A stretch of 64,000 nucleotides of DNA from Alopecurus myosuroides. Taxonomy: Eukaryota > Streptophyta > Magnoliopsida > Poales > Poaceae. The notes beneath the pieces are model-generated. The model searched no databases and was not told the DNA's origin. It worked only from the letters and a program-made list of their open reading frames with translations. Shown piece after piece: positions 31,376 through 41,581 of this stretch (within the stretch, counting starts at the first letter, position 1; the number at the start of each line of letters is the position of its first letter). A program made the position numbers and the translations under genes. The stretch lies in assembly GCA_028641055.1 (NCBI GenBank), contig CM054060.1:57260296-57324295 (forward strand), written 5' to 3'.

Positions 31376-34300
31376 TTACATCTCCCTAAGTCTCATCATA
31401 CCAATTCCACGAACACATCTCTCGAAAGAAGATGCAGGTAATGATTTAGTGAACAAATCAGCAAGATTTTCACACGACTTAGTATGTAGGATTTTTACTT
31501 CATTCAACTTCTGCAACTCATGTGCGTAGAAGAATTTGGGGTTGATATGCTTCGTGAGATTGCTCTTCACATAACCCGTCTGGACTTGTGCAACACAAGC
31601 GGCATTATCTTCATAGATAATAGTGGGGGTTTGGACGGTGTTCAGCCCACATGACAGCTGGATGTGGCCGATCACCCGTCGAAGCCATACACACTCACGT
31701 GATGCTTCATATAGTGCTATGATTTCCGAGTGGTTCGTCGAAGTTGACACTAGGCTTTGCTTAGACGATTTCCAGGAAATAGCGGTTCCTCCACAAAGGA
31801 AAACATATCCAGTTTGAGACTTGGATGTGTGCGGGTCCGAAAGGTACCCAGCATTAGCATAGCCTACAACCGTGAGGTCTTGATTCCTCCGGTAAAACAA
31901 GCCAAGATCTTTGGTCCCTTGCAGGTATCGGAAGATGTCCTTAACGCCTTTCCAATGCCTCTTGGTAGGCTCAGAACTGTACCTAGCAAGCAAATTGACA
32001 GCGAACGCAATGTCCGGCCGTGTGCAATTCGCGAGGTACATGAGTGCGCCAACTGCACTCAAGTAGGGGAATTCTGGTCCCAGAATTTCCTCCCCCTCTT
32101 CCTTAGGCCTGAACGGGTCCTTATCCTGCTGTAAAGATCTCCCGATCATCGGGGTCTTAGAAGGACATGCCTTGTCAAATCCAAATCTTTCCAACACCTT
32201 CTGGGTGTAGGCAGACTGGTGCACTAAGATCCCAGCAGGGGAATGTTCAAGTTGCAAACCTAGGCAGAACTTAGTTTTGCCTAAGTCTTTCATTTCGAAT
32301 TCCGACATCAGGTAGGAACTCGCTTCCTCAATATCCTCAGGTGTACCGATTATATTCAAATCGTCCACGTACACCGAGATAATACAGAAACCATCTTGTG
32401 ATCTCCGTATAAAAACACATGGGCAATCTTCATTGCTCGTGTAGCCCTTCTGATGAAGGAAATCGCTTAAACGATTATACCACATCCTACCTGACTGTTT
32501 AAGTCCATACAGTGACTTCTTAAGCTGAACACTGTATAAACCTCTGTTAGCTCTATCTTGGTTCGGGACAGGGATACCTTCGGGTACCTTCATGTATATG
32601 TCCGAATCCAAATTACCATAAAGGTAAGCGGTGACAACATCCATAAGTTTCATTGTCAAGTCCAAGTTTACTGCCATTGAGATCAAGTATCTAAAGGTAA
32701 TTCCATCCATGACTGGGGAGTAAGTTTCCTCGAAGTCGACACCTGGTCGCTGGGAGAAACCTTGAGCAATGAGCCTTGCTTTGTACCTTACTACCTCGTT
32801 ATTTTCGTTCCTCTTTCGAACAAATACCCATTTGTGGCCAACGGGGCGCACATGGGGAGGAGTTAGACAAACAGGTCCAAACACCTCTCTTTTGTTGAGA
32901 GAAAATAACTCAGCAGTTATTGCCTTTTTCCAATCTTTCCAATCCGACCTTTGCTTACAATCAGCGAGAGTGTTAGGCTCTGGGTCAAGATCTATGATTG
33001 AGGCAATTTTCTTGGCAAAATAAATGTCGACATTTGCCATAGCTCGATTAATTGACTCGCCCGAATTAATATAATTAATGGCCATTTCGTCATGGAGTGC
33101 ATCAGGCACATTCCCTTCCTCCACCGGATTTCCCATTCCGGGAGCAAGGTCCTTTAGCTTTCCCGCTCCAATGTGTGCGCACACATCTTCGCTGGGTATT
33201 TCCGTAGTAGGAAAATTCAAGTCCGGAATTTCGTGCACAGAAACGTCCGTACTTGTGCCACGTCTCAACTGGCTCCCCTTTGCAGGGGTAGACTGCGATA
33301 AATCTCTCTTATCCTTTTTCTTCGGGCGTCCCCGGGTACTTGGGATTTGAGAAACCGGATTCCTCGTCCTCTTAGGCCTAAGAATGGGAGCGGGTATACC
33401 GTGATTTCTCTTTGGTATTTCAACCCTTTTCGGCGCATTGCGCGCAGGCACATGCGACTTTGTCACAGTCTTTAAGTCACTAAAGTGATCAGGCAGTTGA
33501 TTCGCCAACGAGTGCAAATCTATTATCTTTTGAACTTCTCTATTAGACTCAGCAGTGCACGGGTCATGAGCGTGGATCCCCGTGGCTTGCCACGTAAGTT
33601 CTCGACTTTTATCATCAAGGGGTTGATTATCTCCCCCTAAAGTCGGGAAGAGATCCTCGTCAAAAATGCAATCAGCGAAACGGGCCGTATGACAGTCACC
33701 TGTCGCGGGGTCCAGAAACCTGATTATGGACACAGTCTCATAACCAACGTATATCCCCGACTTACGGAGCGGTCCCATTGCTGATCGCTGAGGGGGTGGT
33801 ATTGGTACATATACCTGGCAACCGAACCTACGAAGGTGGGAAATTTTCGGTGCCGACCCTTGCGCAAGCTGCATAGGAGAATGGATATTGTAGGCCGATG
33901 GTCGAAAGTTGATGAGATTGGCAGCGTGTAACACCGCGTGACCCCAACATGTTGTTGGTAAATTACAACCCTGAAGGAGCGGTCTGGCAATGAATTTAAT
34001 TCTTTTAATCAATGCATCCGCAAGTCCATTTTGTGTGTGGACGTGCGGTACAGAGTGCTCAAGTTTGATTCCTGTTGCCATGCAATAATCATCGAACGCC
34101 TTTGAAGTAAATTCACCGGCGTTGTCCATTCGAATAGACTTAATACGATGATCAGGGAATTTATTCCTCATTTGTATGATCTGAGAGATCAATTTTGCAA
34201 AAGCATGGTTCCTTGTTGACAGCAGGCTAACATTGGACCATTTAGAGGAAGCATCAATGAGCACCATGAAGTACCTAAACGGGCCCGACAGGGGCTGAAT

Positions 34301-34960
34301 AGGACCGCATATGTCCCCTTGGATACGTTCCAAGAACGCGGGGATTTCATCCTTCACCTTTAGGGGTGATGGTCTAATGATTAATTTCCCCTTAGCGCAT
34401 GCGGAGCACACGAAATCATCAGGATTCGGGAAATTTTTCACATTAACATTGTGACCATTCGAGTTGTTAATTATATTTCTCATCATCGTAAGACCGGGAT
34501 GGCCTAACCTATCGTGCCAAAGGCAGAATAGTTCAGAGCTTCTAAAAACAGTTTTAAGGGTAGTGTACATGGGTAGTGCTACTATCTTAGTGTAGTACAA
34601 CCCTGTAGCGAACGAAGAAAGCCTTTCGACAACATGTTTACCATTTTCATCGCGTTTCGTGATGAGTAGGTACTCCTTACCGGTGTCATCATCATGGGTT
34701 TCAATGTGGAACCCATTAACACGAATGTCTTTAAAACTCAAGAGAGTACGAGTCACTTCCGGGTACAACAATGCATCATTAATGATCAAAGTTGTTCCCA
34801 TGGGGAGTGTTATAGTGGCTCGTCCGGAGCCAACTATATGAGGACCGCAGCCGGCGATCGTCGTAATACTCCCTGGAATTTTCTTGATGGACTCAAAGTA
34901 CTTTGTATCTCTCAAGATGGTATTGGTGGTACCGCTATCGGCAAGACACGTTTCCTCCAT
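31376..34960 (-). CDS. Copia pol polyprotein (1194 aa)
   Basis: One open frame from ATG at 34960. Protease 'LADSGTTNTIL' (residues about 6-16). The integrase zinc finger has H149, H154, C185 and C188 ('LWHDRLGHPG', 'CSACAKGK'). The integrase core has D216 ('GDICGP') and D279 ('RMDNAGEF'). The third catalytic position, 35 residues further on, is D315 ('QNGLADALIKR') instead of the usual Glu. RT has 'MDVVTAYLYG' and the active-site box YVDD near residue 865. In RNase H, the usual GYAD reads GYAN (near residue 1036), with 'EDNAACV' present. The frame is otherwise full length for a Copia pol and ends at 31376 next to the polypurine tract. It starts 273 bp after gag in another frame, so it is expressed as a separate ORF. 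Confidence 0.93.
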   Translation of the reverse strand: MEETCLADSGTTNTILRDTKYFESIKKIPGSITTIAGCGPHIVGSGRATITLPMGTTLIINDALLYPEVTRTLLSFKDIRVNGFHIETHDDDTGKEYLLITKRDENGKHVVERLSSFATGLYYTKIVALPMYTTLKTVFRSSELFCLWHDRLGHPGLTMMRNIINNSNGHNVNVKNFPNPDDFVCSACAKGKLIIRPSPLKVKDEIPAFLERIQGDICGPIQPLSGPFRYFMVLIDASSKWSNVSLLSTRNHAFAKLISQIIQMRNKFPDHRIKSIRMDNAGEFTSKAFDDYCMATGIKLEHSVPHVHTQNGLADALIKRIKFIARPLLQGCNLPTTCWGHAVLHAANLINFRPSAYNIHSPMQLAQGSAPKISHLRRFGCQVYVPIPPPQRSAMGPLRKSGIYVGYETVSIIRFLDPATGDCHTARFADCIFDEDLFPTLGGDNQPLDDKSRELTWQATGIHAHDPCTAESNREVQKIIDLHSLANQLPDHFSDLKTVTKSHVPARNAPKRVEIPKRNHGIPAPILRPKRTRNPVSQIPSTRGRPKKKDKRDLSQSTPAKGSQLRRGTSTDVSVHEIPDLNFPTTEIPSEDVCAHIGAGKLKDLAPGMGNPVEEGNVPDALHDEMAINYINSGESINRAMANVDIYFAKKIASIIDLDPEPNTLADCKQRSDWKDWKKAITAELFSLNKREVFGPVCLTPPHVRPVGHKWVFVRKRNENNEVVRYKARLIAQGFSQRPGVDFEETYSPVMDGITFRYLISMAVNLDLTMKLMDVVTAYLYGNLDSDIYMKVPEGIPVPNQDRANRGLYSVQLKKSLYGLKQSGRMWYNRLSDFLHQKGYTSNEDCPCVFIRRSQDGFCIISVYVDDLNIIGTPEDIEEASSYLMSEFEMKDLGKTKFCLGLQLEHSPAGILVHQSAYTQKVLERFGFDKACPSKTPMIGRSLQQDKDPFRPKEEGEEILGPEFPYLSAVGALMYLANCTRPDIAFAVNLLARYSSEPTKRHWKGVKDIFRYLQGTKDLGLFYRRNQDLTVVGYANAGYLSDPHTSKSQTGYVFLCGGTAISWKSSKQSLVSTSTNHSEIIALYEASRECVWLRRVIGHIQLSCGLNTVQTPTIIYEDNAACVAQVQTGYVKSNLTKHINPKFFYAHELQKLNEVKILHTKSCENLADLFTKSLPASSFERCVRGIGMMRLREM

Positions 34961-35232
34961 TCGGGCGCCACACGTGTTCTAAAATATAGTGTCTAATTAT
35001 TAAACGAGAGCGAGGAAGATGCTAAAGTAATAATAATTAAACAAGCAAATATTTCAGAACATAACATAAGTATCTCTATTTAAAAGAATGGAATAAATGA
35101 ATGATGACCAAGTCATCCAAGCGCCGATAGATGTTTAATGAAACAAATAATGTTGCTCTCGTAGAGCTTACAACCAAATCGAATAAATTGTATCAAATTA
35201 TTGCCATAGGATCATGAATAAATGGGCAGAGT

Positions 35233-36357
35233 TCAGATGGAGTCCACAAAGTAACCCTCCAGCTCAGCCGAGATCTCCATCTCGCTAAGCTTCTCCTCAG
35301 TGGCTATCACGGAGGCGGCAGCGTCGATGTCCAGCTGTGGCATTGGAGGGGACACGGTGTGCTCAACCTCCATGGACACGGTGGCGTTCGTGGGAACCGC
35401 CACATGTGCCTCCACAGGTGCCCCAGTGTGCGCCACGACGGGCGCAGTGGGGGGCGTGGGGATCATCACGGGTGCCGCAGCGGGCGCCGGTGGTGCCTCC
35501 ATCTGGACAAGGTGCGCCTCATGCGCTCTCTTGGCCTTGAAGGCGTCCACGACGTGCTTAGGAGCACGACACTGCCTGGAGAAGTGAAGCTTCGACCCGC
35601 AGCGGAAGCAGTCTTGGGGCCTCACCTCCCCCTTACCCGCCTTTTGCTCCTTGGCTGGGTGGGGGTGGTTAGGTCCCTTCTTGCCTTTGCCTTTCCTGCC
35701 GCGCTGCTTGAACTTTGGCTGGCGCACTTTGTAGGCGCCGGCATAAGCTTCCTGGCTTGGGCCCCCTCCGAAAGGCTGCGAGTTGAAGTTCTTTTTCAGA
35801 ACCTCATCCTGCGCCTCAGCCACCTGGAGGGCGTCAATGAGCGCCGAGTACTGCGTGAAGTTCTCCAGGCGGTAGTTCCGCGCATTCTGGAGGTTACTTG
35901 GATGGAAGGTGGAGAGAGTTTTCTCTATCTTCTCCTCGTCCGTGATTTTCGTACCACACATCTCCAGATTCGCACAAATCACGTGTAACACGGAATTGAA
36001 CGACTGTACCGATTTGTGGTCCGCAAACCTTAGATGCAACCAATCCGCCTCCGCCTTTGGCTTGACGTGGTACTTCAACCTAGCGAACCTCTCTTTAAGA
36101 GCGGCCCATAGGGCTGAAGCACTCCGTTCAGCCATGTACTCGTTTTTCAACGTAGCACTCATATGGTGGCGGAGGAAATGCAGTGCCTGCGCATTTTCTG
36201 CAGCAGTCGTGGTGCTGGGGGCCTCCTTGGTCCCCGCATCCAGCGCTCCTTTGATCTTTCGGCCCTCGAGGACGATCTCCACGTCCGAGGCCCAAGCAAG
36301 GTAGTTCAGCCCAGTCTGGGACAACTCCTCGAATTCGCGGTTCATGATTCCGGCCAT
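35233..36357 (-). CDS. Copia gag (374 aa, CCHC zinc knuckle)
   Basis: The start is the first true ATG of the frame (36357, 'MAGIMNREFEELSQTGLNYL'). A Copia gag/UBN2-like domain covers the first two thirds ('WASDVEIVLEGRKIKGALDA', 'ALWAALKERFARLKYHVKPK', 'EKIEKTLSTFHPSNLQNAR'). A basic Gly/Lys linker precedes an intact CX2CX4HX4C knuckle ('CFRCGSKLHFSRQC', about residues 250-263). The C-terminus is Pro/Ala-rich and acidic. It packages element RNA in virus-like particles. gag and pol being separate ORFs with a spacer suggests expression of Gag in excess, perhaps by a subgenomic or spliced RNA. Confidence 0.92.
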   Translation of the reverse strand: MAGIMNREFEELSQTGLNYLAWASDVEIVLEGRKIKGALDAGTKEAPSTTTAAENAQALHFLRHHMSATLKNEYMAERSASALWAALKERFARLKYHVKPKAEADWLHLRFADHKSVQSFNSVLHVICANLEMCGTKITDEEKIEKTLSTFHPSNLQNARNYRLENFTQYSALIDALQVAEAQDEVLKKNFNSQPFGGGPSQEAYAGAYKVRQPKFKQRGRKGKGKKGPNHPHPAKEQKAGKGEVRPQDCFRCGSKLHFSRQCRAPKHVVDAFKAKRAHEAHLVQMEAPPAPAAAPVMIPTPPTAPVVAHTGAPVEAHVAVPTNATVSMEVEHTVSPPMPQLDIDAAASVIATEEKLSEMEISAELEGYFVDSI

Positions 36358-38154
36358 CTGCGATTTATGCAAACATGTATCAGATTACAGCAGGTAATCG
36401 ATTGCATAAAGCGATGTTGATACAAAAATTCAATATGACGGCGTTCCAAAATTTTAAATGACATGCTAACAGTGTTCTACTATGAATTAAACAATTAATT
36501 ACGATAGTAAAACATGATATAAAAGCATGTAGAAAGAGATATTATGCTAAGCGCGTTCGAAACGTGAAAAATTGGCGCTAAAATTGACTTTCCGAATTTA
36601 TTTAGTGCCTAAATTTACAATTTCAGCAAAAACAGACACTTTCAGGGGTTTACAAGCAAATTATTCAGCAGGAATAAATGTTTACGTAATTCTGGAAAAA
36701 AGTGAGTGCTAGAATGTAAAATATGTACGCAGATCCGTATTCGGCCCGGTCCGTCGCGGTACCAGGCCGTACTAGGCCTAAAAAATAGGCCAAAAGCCCA
36801 CCCAGCTTCGCAGCACACCGTCCGCCATTTTTTTTTTTTGGTACCCGCCTGGTTAGCTGGGCCGTATTCGGCCTGCAGGCCCAGTAGGGGCCTGGCCCAG
36901 CCAGAACCCTAGGCAGGGAGGCGACCGCGCGTGCGCGTTGACCGAGCAGAGGCTCGCGTCACGGCGGCGGCCGGTCCTCTCCCGGTTCGTGGCATGCTGG
37001 CGGCGGGACGAGGCGGATGACGGCGTGGGCCGGACGGTGGCGGCATGGCGGATCCGGCCGGGCCGAGCACGGACGGCAGCGCACGCGCGACCGAGCGGGA
37101 GCTCGAGGTCTTGGCCGCGGCGGCCAGCCTGCTCCGGGCGCGCGGCCGGGTGGCGCGCAGCAGGCGCGGGGCGAGGGGGGCGGACGGGGCGCGCGGCCGT
37201 GGTCACCGGGACGGCGGCGTGCGCTCGAGGCGCGGCCGAGTTGGGCGCGGCTCAACCGAGGCGGTGAGCTCGCGTGGCACGGGGCGGCGCGGCCACTGCT
37301 GTCATGCGCACGGGTCGAGGCACGGGGCGGCGCGGCCACTGCTGCCATGCGCACGGGGCGAGGCACGGGGCGGCGCGGCCGTCCGAGCGGAGCGGATCGA
37401 CGACTAGCAGCAGGGTCATGCGCACGTGCGGCGGCGCGGCGCACGGCCGGCCATCTGCGCACAACTGCGGACGTTCCCGGGCGTCCGTGTCTCCGGCGAC
37501 TTGCAGCGTCACGTGGCCGTGTCTACAGGCGGTGGGCGCGGCAGCCAGCTGGGCGCGGCGGCCAGCAGATGGTCGGGGCTGCCATGGCACGGGCGCGGTG
37601 ATGCCGGCGGCACGTTGCACAGTTGGACTCGCGAGGGCTTGAACGGCCGTGGGCGTTGGCGAACAGGGCCATGCATCCGTGCAACGTATCTCCGACGAGG
37701 CACTGCCTGTGTGCGAGAACATGGCCAGCAGGGCCGGCGGCGAGGCGTATCGACCAGCACAAGTACGACAACACCGGAAAAAAAATCAAGTTGAATTTTC
37801 TGTCGTTTTCATCTGGAACCTTGACGACGCGTTTGTACAGCAGGTACTCTGCGGCGGTACTGCAATTATCTGGATCGCATATGTACCGACTCTCCATAAT
37901 ACAGTCAACAAATCTCTCATGAATCCGAGAGCATCGACATTGGTCGGCGACGTGTTCGTCAGCTCGGCTCTCGGGAGAGAAATCCGTACTACAGATCCGA
38001 TCTAAAAATTACGCAAAACGGAAAAACGGAAAGGAAATTTCGTTACGGTTCCATTTTTGCGATCAGATCTGAGTTATACCTTCGCGATTTTTGCAGAAAG
38101 CCTGCTCGGTGTAGGCTTGACGGAGGCTCGACGGAGAGACACGTGCTGATAACG
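36358..38154 (-). other. Copia 5' leader, GC-rich, with 43-bp tandem repeats
   Basis: 1.8 kb between 5' LTR and gag. The gag-proximal part (36358-36700) is AT-rich, but about 36730-37760 is strikingly GC-rich. It contains a 43-bp tandem repeat (units at 37278, 37321 and a partial one at 37364, starting CACGGGGCGGCGCGG). No coding sequence is supported; the many overlapping open frames on both strands reflect GC content. Could be a captured host sequence or a structured packaging leader. Confidence 0.6.
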
Positions 38155-38435
38155 TGTTACACAACCTCTGCCGGCTGGCCGGTCCCGAGGGTGTGTGACG
38201 GCGACGGCGTAGATGAACAACACACGAACAAGGAAGAAAAGGGACACAGGGTGTGGGCACAACAAAATCTTTATTGCTTTCTCTGTTCTGTTCCTAGACT
38301 ACGTACATTGCCTCAATATATAACAGGAGGGTGAGACCCAAACGAACGTACAAAGTGGGGGAAACCCTAAGGCCTAGTTGGACTGGGCAAAGCCCACCGA
38401 GTGGGCTGCCACCTCCTGGCCCAAGTTTCCCAACA
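38155..38435 (-). repeat. Copia 5' LTR (right end of element)
   Basis: 281 bp, same termini as 30842-31122. The primer-binding-like sequence TTATCAGCACG lies just inside, on the minus strand, at about 38142-38152. Confidence 0.93.
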
Positions 38436-38840
38436 TTCAGAAGTATGGCCATGTTGTTCCTCGCATCGGCAGGCCGCGCTCTTGGGCGATCGATCCCGCG
38501 AGGCTCCTTCCCCGGGAGCTCACGCCGGTTCCTTTACAATGGTGCTGGGTGGTTCGAACCCAAGGTAAGGCCATCTCCAGCCGTTGCGCCCCCTCAGGGC
38601 CCAAAACGCCCCCGTTTTGGGGCCGCCGCGGCGCCAAACGGCGCTATTCTGGAACCTGGGGGGGCAGCGCTCCCAGTCGCGTCCCGAGCCCAAGAATCGG
38701 CCCAAAACAACGCAATTTGAAAAGCTAGGCGAAATTTATTGATTTAAGCAAATTGCGTACATATTCGACGGAAATTCAAACTAAAAACATCGACGGAAAT
38801 TTAAACTAAACTTTATTTTCGATCTACGCGGCGACTACCC

Positions 38841-39457
38841 CTACGCGTCGTCATCTTCAGCGGTGTCCTCGTCGCGGCGGTCCTTCACCACCAGCTGGTT
38901 GGAGGGGCCGGCTTCGCTCTGGCCCGCCGCGGCGAGCCAGCGTTGCTCCGCCCGCTCCGCTCGGGCTTGCAGGCGCAGCCGGTGCAGTTGCGCCTGCTCG
39001 GAGGGCGGGCGGCTGCGGCGCTCGCCCTGCAGCGCGACCTGCCGCCGGTCGGCCTCGTAGAGGGCGATGATGCCCGCCTGCTCGGCCGAGGAAGCGCGCG
39101 CGGCCATCTGCCGGCGCACCTCTCGCGCCGCTTCCTCCCTCTGGTGCGTCTCCAGAGAGGCCCGGATGGCGGCCGCCTCCGCCGCCTGCGCCGCCTGCTC
39201 GAGGATGCCGCGAACCTCGCGGTACACGTCCTCGTTCTGAACGAGTGCAGCCCGGCGTGCTGCTCGGGCCATACCGGCTGCCGCCTCACCTCCCGCCTCC
39301 ACTGACGGGCAGCCCGCCGTGCTTCTCGTGCCTCGTCCTGCTGCGGCTCCGGCGCCACCTGCTGCGGCTCCGGCGCCACCTGCTGCGGCTGAAGCTGCTC
39401 CGGCGCCGCTGGCTGCAGCTCGTCATCGTAGTCGCTCTCGGGCCAGAGACGATCCAT
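38841..39457 (-). pseudogene. Ala/Arg/Gln-rich protein of a Harbinger-type element, frameshifted
   Basis: ATG at 39457 starts 'MDRLWPESDYDDELQPAAPE' with a 'QQVAPEP' repeat and an Ala/Arg-rich helix. Near 39290 the reading shifts to a second frame, which runs to 38841: 'ALVQNEDVYREVRGILEQAA', 'EVRRQMAARASSAEQAG', and an acidic end 'DRRDEDTAEDDDA'. The protein is mostly predicted helix or coiled coil. I recall similar short proteins from other Triticeae Harbinger-like copies but know no function. A TATA box lies about 90 bp upstream. The frameshift suggests decay, unless it is a sequence error. Confidence 0.5.
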
Positions 39458-39542
39458 TGCGGCGAGGGTGAGGACGGAGAAGATGGAGAAAGAACGGCGA
39501 GGGAGGAGGCGAGAATGTGCGTACGGGGAGGGTGCGGGCACC

Positions 39543-39551
39543 ATTTTTATA
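39543..39551 (-). promoter_or_regulatory. TATA box of the Harbinger-borne gene
   Basis: TATAAAAAT on the minus strand (complement ATTTTTATA), about 90 bp upstream of the ATG at 39457. This is a normal plant spacing for TATA, start site and short 5' UTR. Confidence 0.55.
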
Positions 39552-40199
39552 CCTTGGCGGGCCAGTCGCCGCGCCGCGCGTGTCACCGCTGCCGCCCCGC
39601 CATTAATCCGGCAGCCTTTGACCGGGGTGCATGCACTGGCCGGCCGCCACGCCATAACTCCGGCAGCCTTTGACGGCGCGGGCGCCGAGAAGGAGGTCAC
39701 GGGCGGTGGCTTCTGTTCCCGCGCTTTCCCGTCGCGTCGCTGACCGAGCTGGCCCACGCGCGCGGCCGCGCAGTTTCGCCCCCCCAGGCCGAACCCAGCG
39801 GGCTGGGTTCGGCCTGGGTGCCGCGGCGCTATTTAGCGCCGAAACGGCGCTATTTGGGCCTCTGGGGGGCCGAGTGGTGAAGAAGCGGCGCTATTCGCCG
39901 CTTCCGCCGCGAAAAAAACCCCCTGGGGGGGCTCTGGGGGGACGGCTGGAGATGCCCTAAGTCACGCCTCTTCCTTTCCCCCAACATTATTTCCTATCTT
40001 CCCTAGGGTTTAACCGAACCGCGAAATTACGTGACCTGGACAGTAATTGTCGAGAGATCGATGTGATCTACAATATTTATTTATTTTTGACGGAAGAGAT
40101 GGATGTGATCTAAACTGCACGTTGTTGCAAGCGTAGGCGCTAGCATGCTAGAGATTTTCCTAGTGTCCATCTCTCTTTACTTGGAGACAATATCTACAA

Positions 40200-41240
40200 G
40201 ACTACAAAAGATGTCTATGGCGCATCTCCACCGGCACTGTTTAATTTGTGTCCGGCACGGCACCCCCAATCAGGACCCTTAATGGTGCACTCAATGGGGG
40301 CACACACATGTATACCCTCCAATAGGGGAGAGCGGCGCCACCCCCCCCCCAAATAAAATAAAACCGAAAAAATTGAACAAACAAACTAGGCTTTTTTTTA
40401 CAATTTCATACAAATTTTGCACATATATTACAAATTTCGAACCAAATTACATATTGGGTGCCGCAACTAACGCTAGCTACTCCTACTCGTCATCGTTGCT
40501 GCCCTCCTCGGCGTCTATGGCGCCGTGCTCGTCGCCGCTGCTATCCTGGCATTACGGCCGCCGGAGCAAGGTGTCGTCGTTCATCTTGATCCACAACTTA
40601 CCTTCTCCATCGCCACAAAAGGTGAGCATCCAACCCTGTTGGAGCTGGTGCATGCGGGTGAACCGCGCCCACCCGTTCCCTAGGAACATGTCGACGTCGT
40701 TCCATGGCCTCGAAGCGATTGCGATAGTCGTTTAATTACATAACATAGGAGTCGGGGTCGTGGCCTGCGAGCAGCTCGGCGATTCTCTCCGACAGCCTCA
40801 CCACGTTGCCTAATGGTGCATGGAGGAGAATGAACTACTCAGGGAGGACAATGCCCTTGTCGTCAGCACCACCGACGTCCGCCAAGGCCTCCACGCCCGA
40901 CCTGCCCACTTCGGGCGCCCCTTCGTCATGGCCGTTGCGTCCCACGTTCGCCACCGGGACCTCTCGCCATTGTTGCCTTAGAGATTTGGAGGGGAAGGCA
41001 GAGATGACCCCTTCTTCGACGAAGAGGGGATTTTATAGGCCATGTAGGGAAAGTGGAGTAGTGGCGGGAGAGGCGATCGGGGGCGTCTCCTCGGTCTCTG
41101 CCACACCTTGGGAAGTGCGGTAGCGGGGAAGTGTGGCGATCGGGGCGTTGCCTCGCATAATGGTACGCATTGGTAGGCGTGCCTCACCTTATGTCGCTGT
41201 GTCGCCTCGGGAGACGCCGCGTCTCGTCTCTGCGGGCCCT
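40200..41240 (-). mobile_element. Probable DNA-transposon relic carrying a B3-like gene fragment
   Basis: The region starts with GGCGCATCTCCACCGGC (about 40219), similar to Harbinger ends in this window, and has the same GC-rich-flank, AT-rich-core layout. A matching right end was not found, so limits are approximate. It contains a decayed minus-strand gene. Confidence 0.35.
40540..41000 (-). pseudogene. B3-like protein remnant
   Basis: The minus-strand frame from about 40735 to 40552 reads 'DVDMFLGNGWARFTRMHQLQ', 'QGWMLTFCGDGEGKLWIKMN' and 'DDTLLRR', then a stop. The GW.RF....L..GW.L.F pattern and the following strands resemble the second half of B3-type domains as found in cereal TE-associated proteins. 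Upstream parts ('NVVRLSERIAELLAGHDPDS', 'VPVANVGRNGHDEGAP') are in other frames or behind stops. Broken. Confidence 0.4.
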
Positions 41241-41581
41241 TTATCTATTTCATAATCATCTATATAATGTTAATCAAGTGTGACACAGATTCGATCGTCC
41301 ATCATCAATAGTTACTGAGTTAGGGACGACTCAGCACTAATCCGCACGCGGTAGCACCGATAGCAGAGTCGTTGAGAGGAGGCGCGCTGCACCGTGCTCA
41401 CCCACAAGATTCTAGGCAGTCAGATGTATATCGACATACATCACCACTGATGTTGCATTAGGATTGTTGGAAGAAAATTATAAAAGATCATGTATACGCA
41501 TTGTTTCATATCAACATGTCTTTTATATGCGCTTTACGTAATTATTAGTATCATTTAATATATATAAATCTCAGGACCGGC

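Larger units (their letters stand above)
30842..38435 (-). mobile_element. Complete Copia LTR retrotransposon (minus strand)
   Basis: Two 281-bp LTRs (30842-31122 and 38155-38435) differ at only two positions by eye. A perfect 5-bp duplication TTCAG (30837-30841 and 38436-38440) flanks them. On the minus strand the order is LTR, primer-binding-site-like TTATCAGCACG, long leader, gag, short spacer, pol (protease, integrase, RT, RNase H), polypurine tract (AAGGGGGAG, complement at 31123-31131), LTR. Domain order INT before RT makes it Copia. Length 7594 bp. The near-identical LTRs point to a recent insertion. Confidence 0.95.
38569..39957 (-). mobile_element. PIF/Harbinger-type element with TSD TAA
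   Basis: Inverted ends: GGCCATCTCCAGCCG at 38569 and CGGCTGGAGATGCCC ending 39957 (outermost bases imperfect). TAA flanks both sides (38566-38568 and 39958-39960). Length is 1389 bp. GC-rich subterminal regions contain repeated CGGCGCTATT and GGCGCCAAACGGCG motifs. No transposase is present, so it is non-autonomous. It carries a minus-strand protein gene with its own TATA box. Confidence 0.82.

Noticed and set aside
36853..37800. Many overlapping open frames in both strands of the Copia leader
   Set aside because: GC-rich and repeat-driven; Arg/Ala-rich translations without motifs. Kept only as a composition anomaly.
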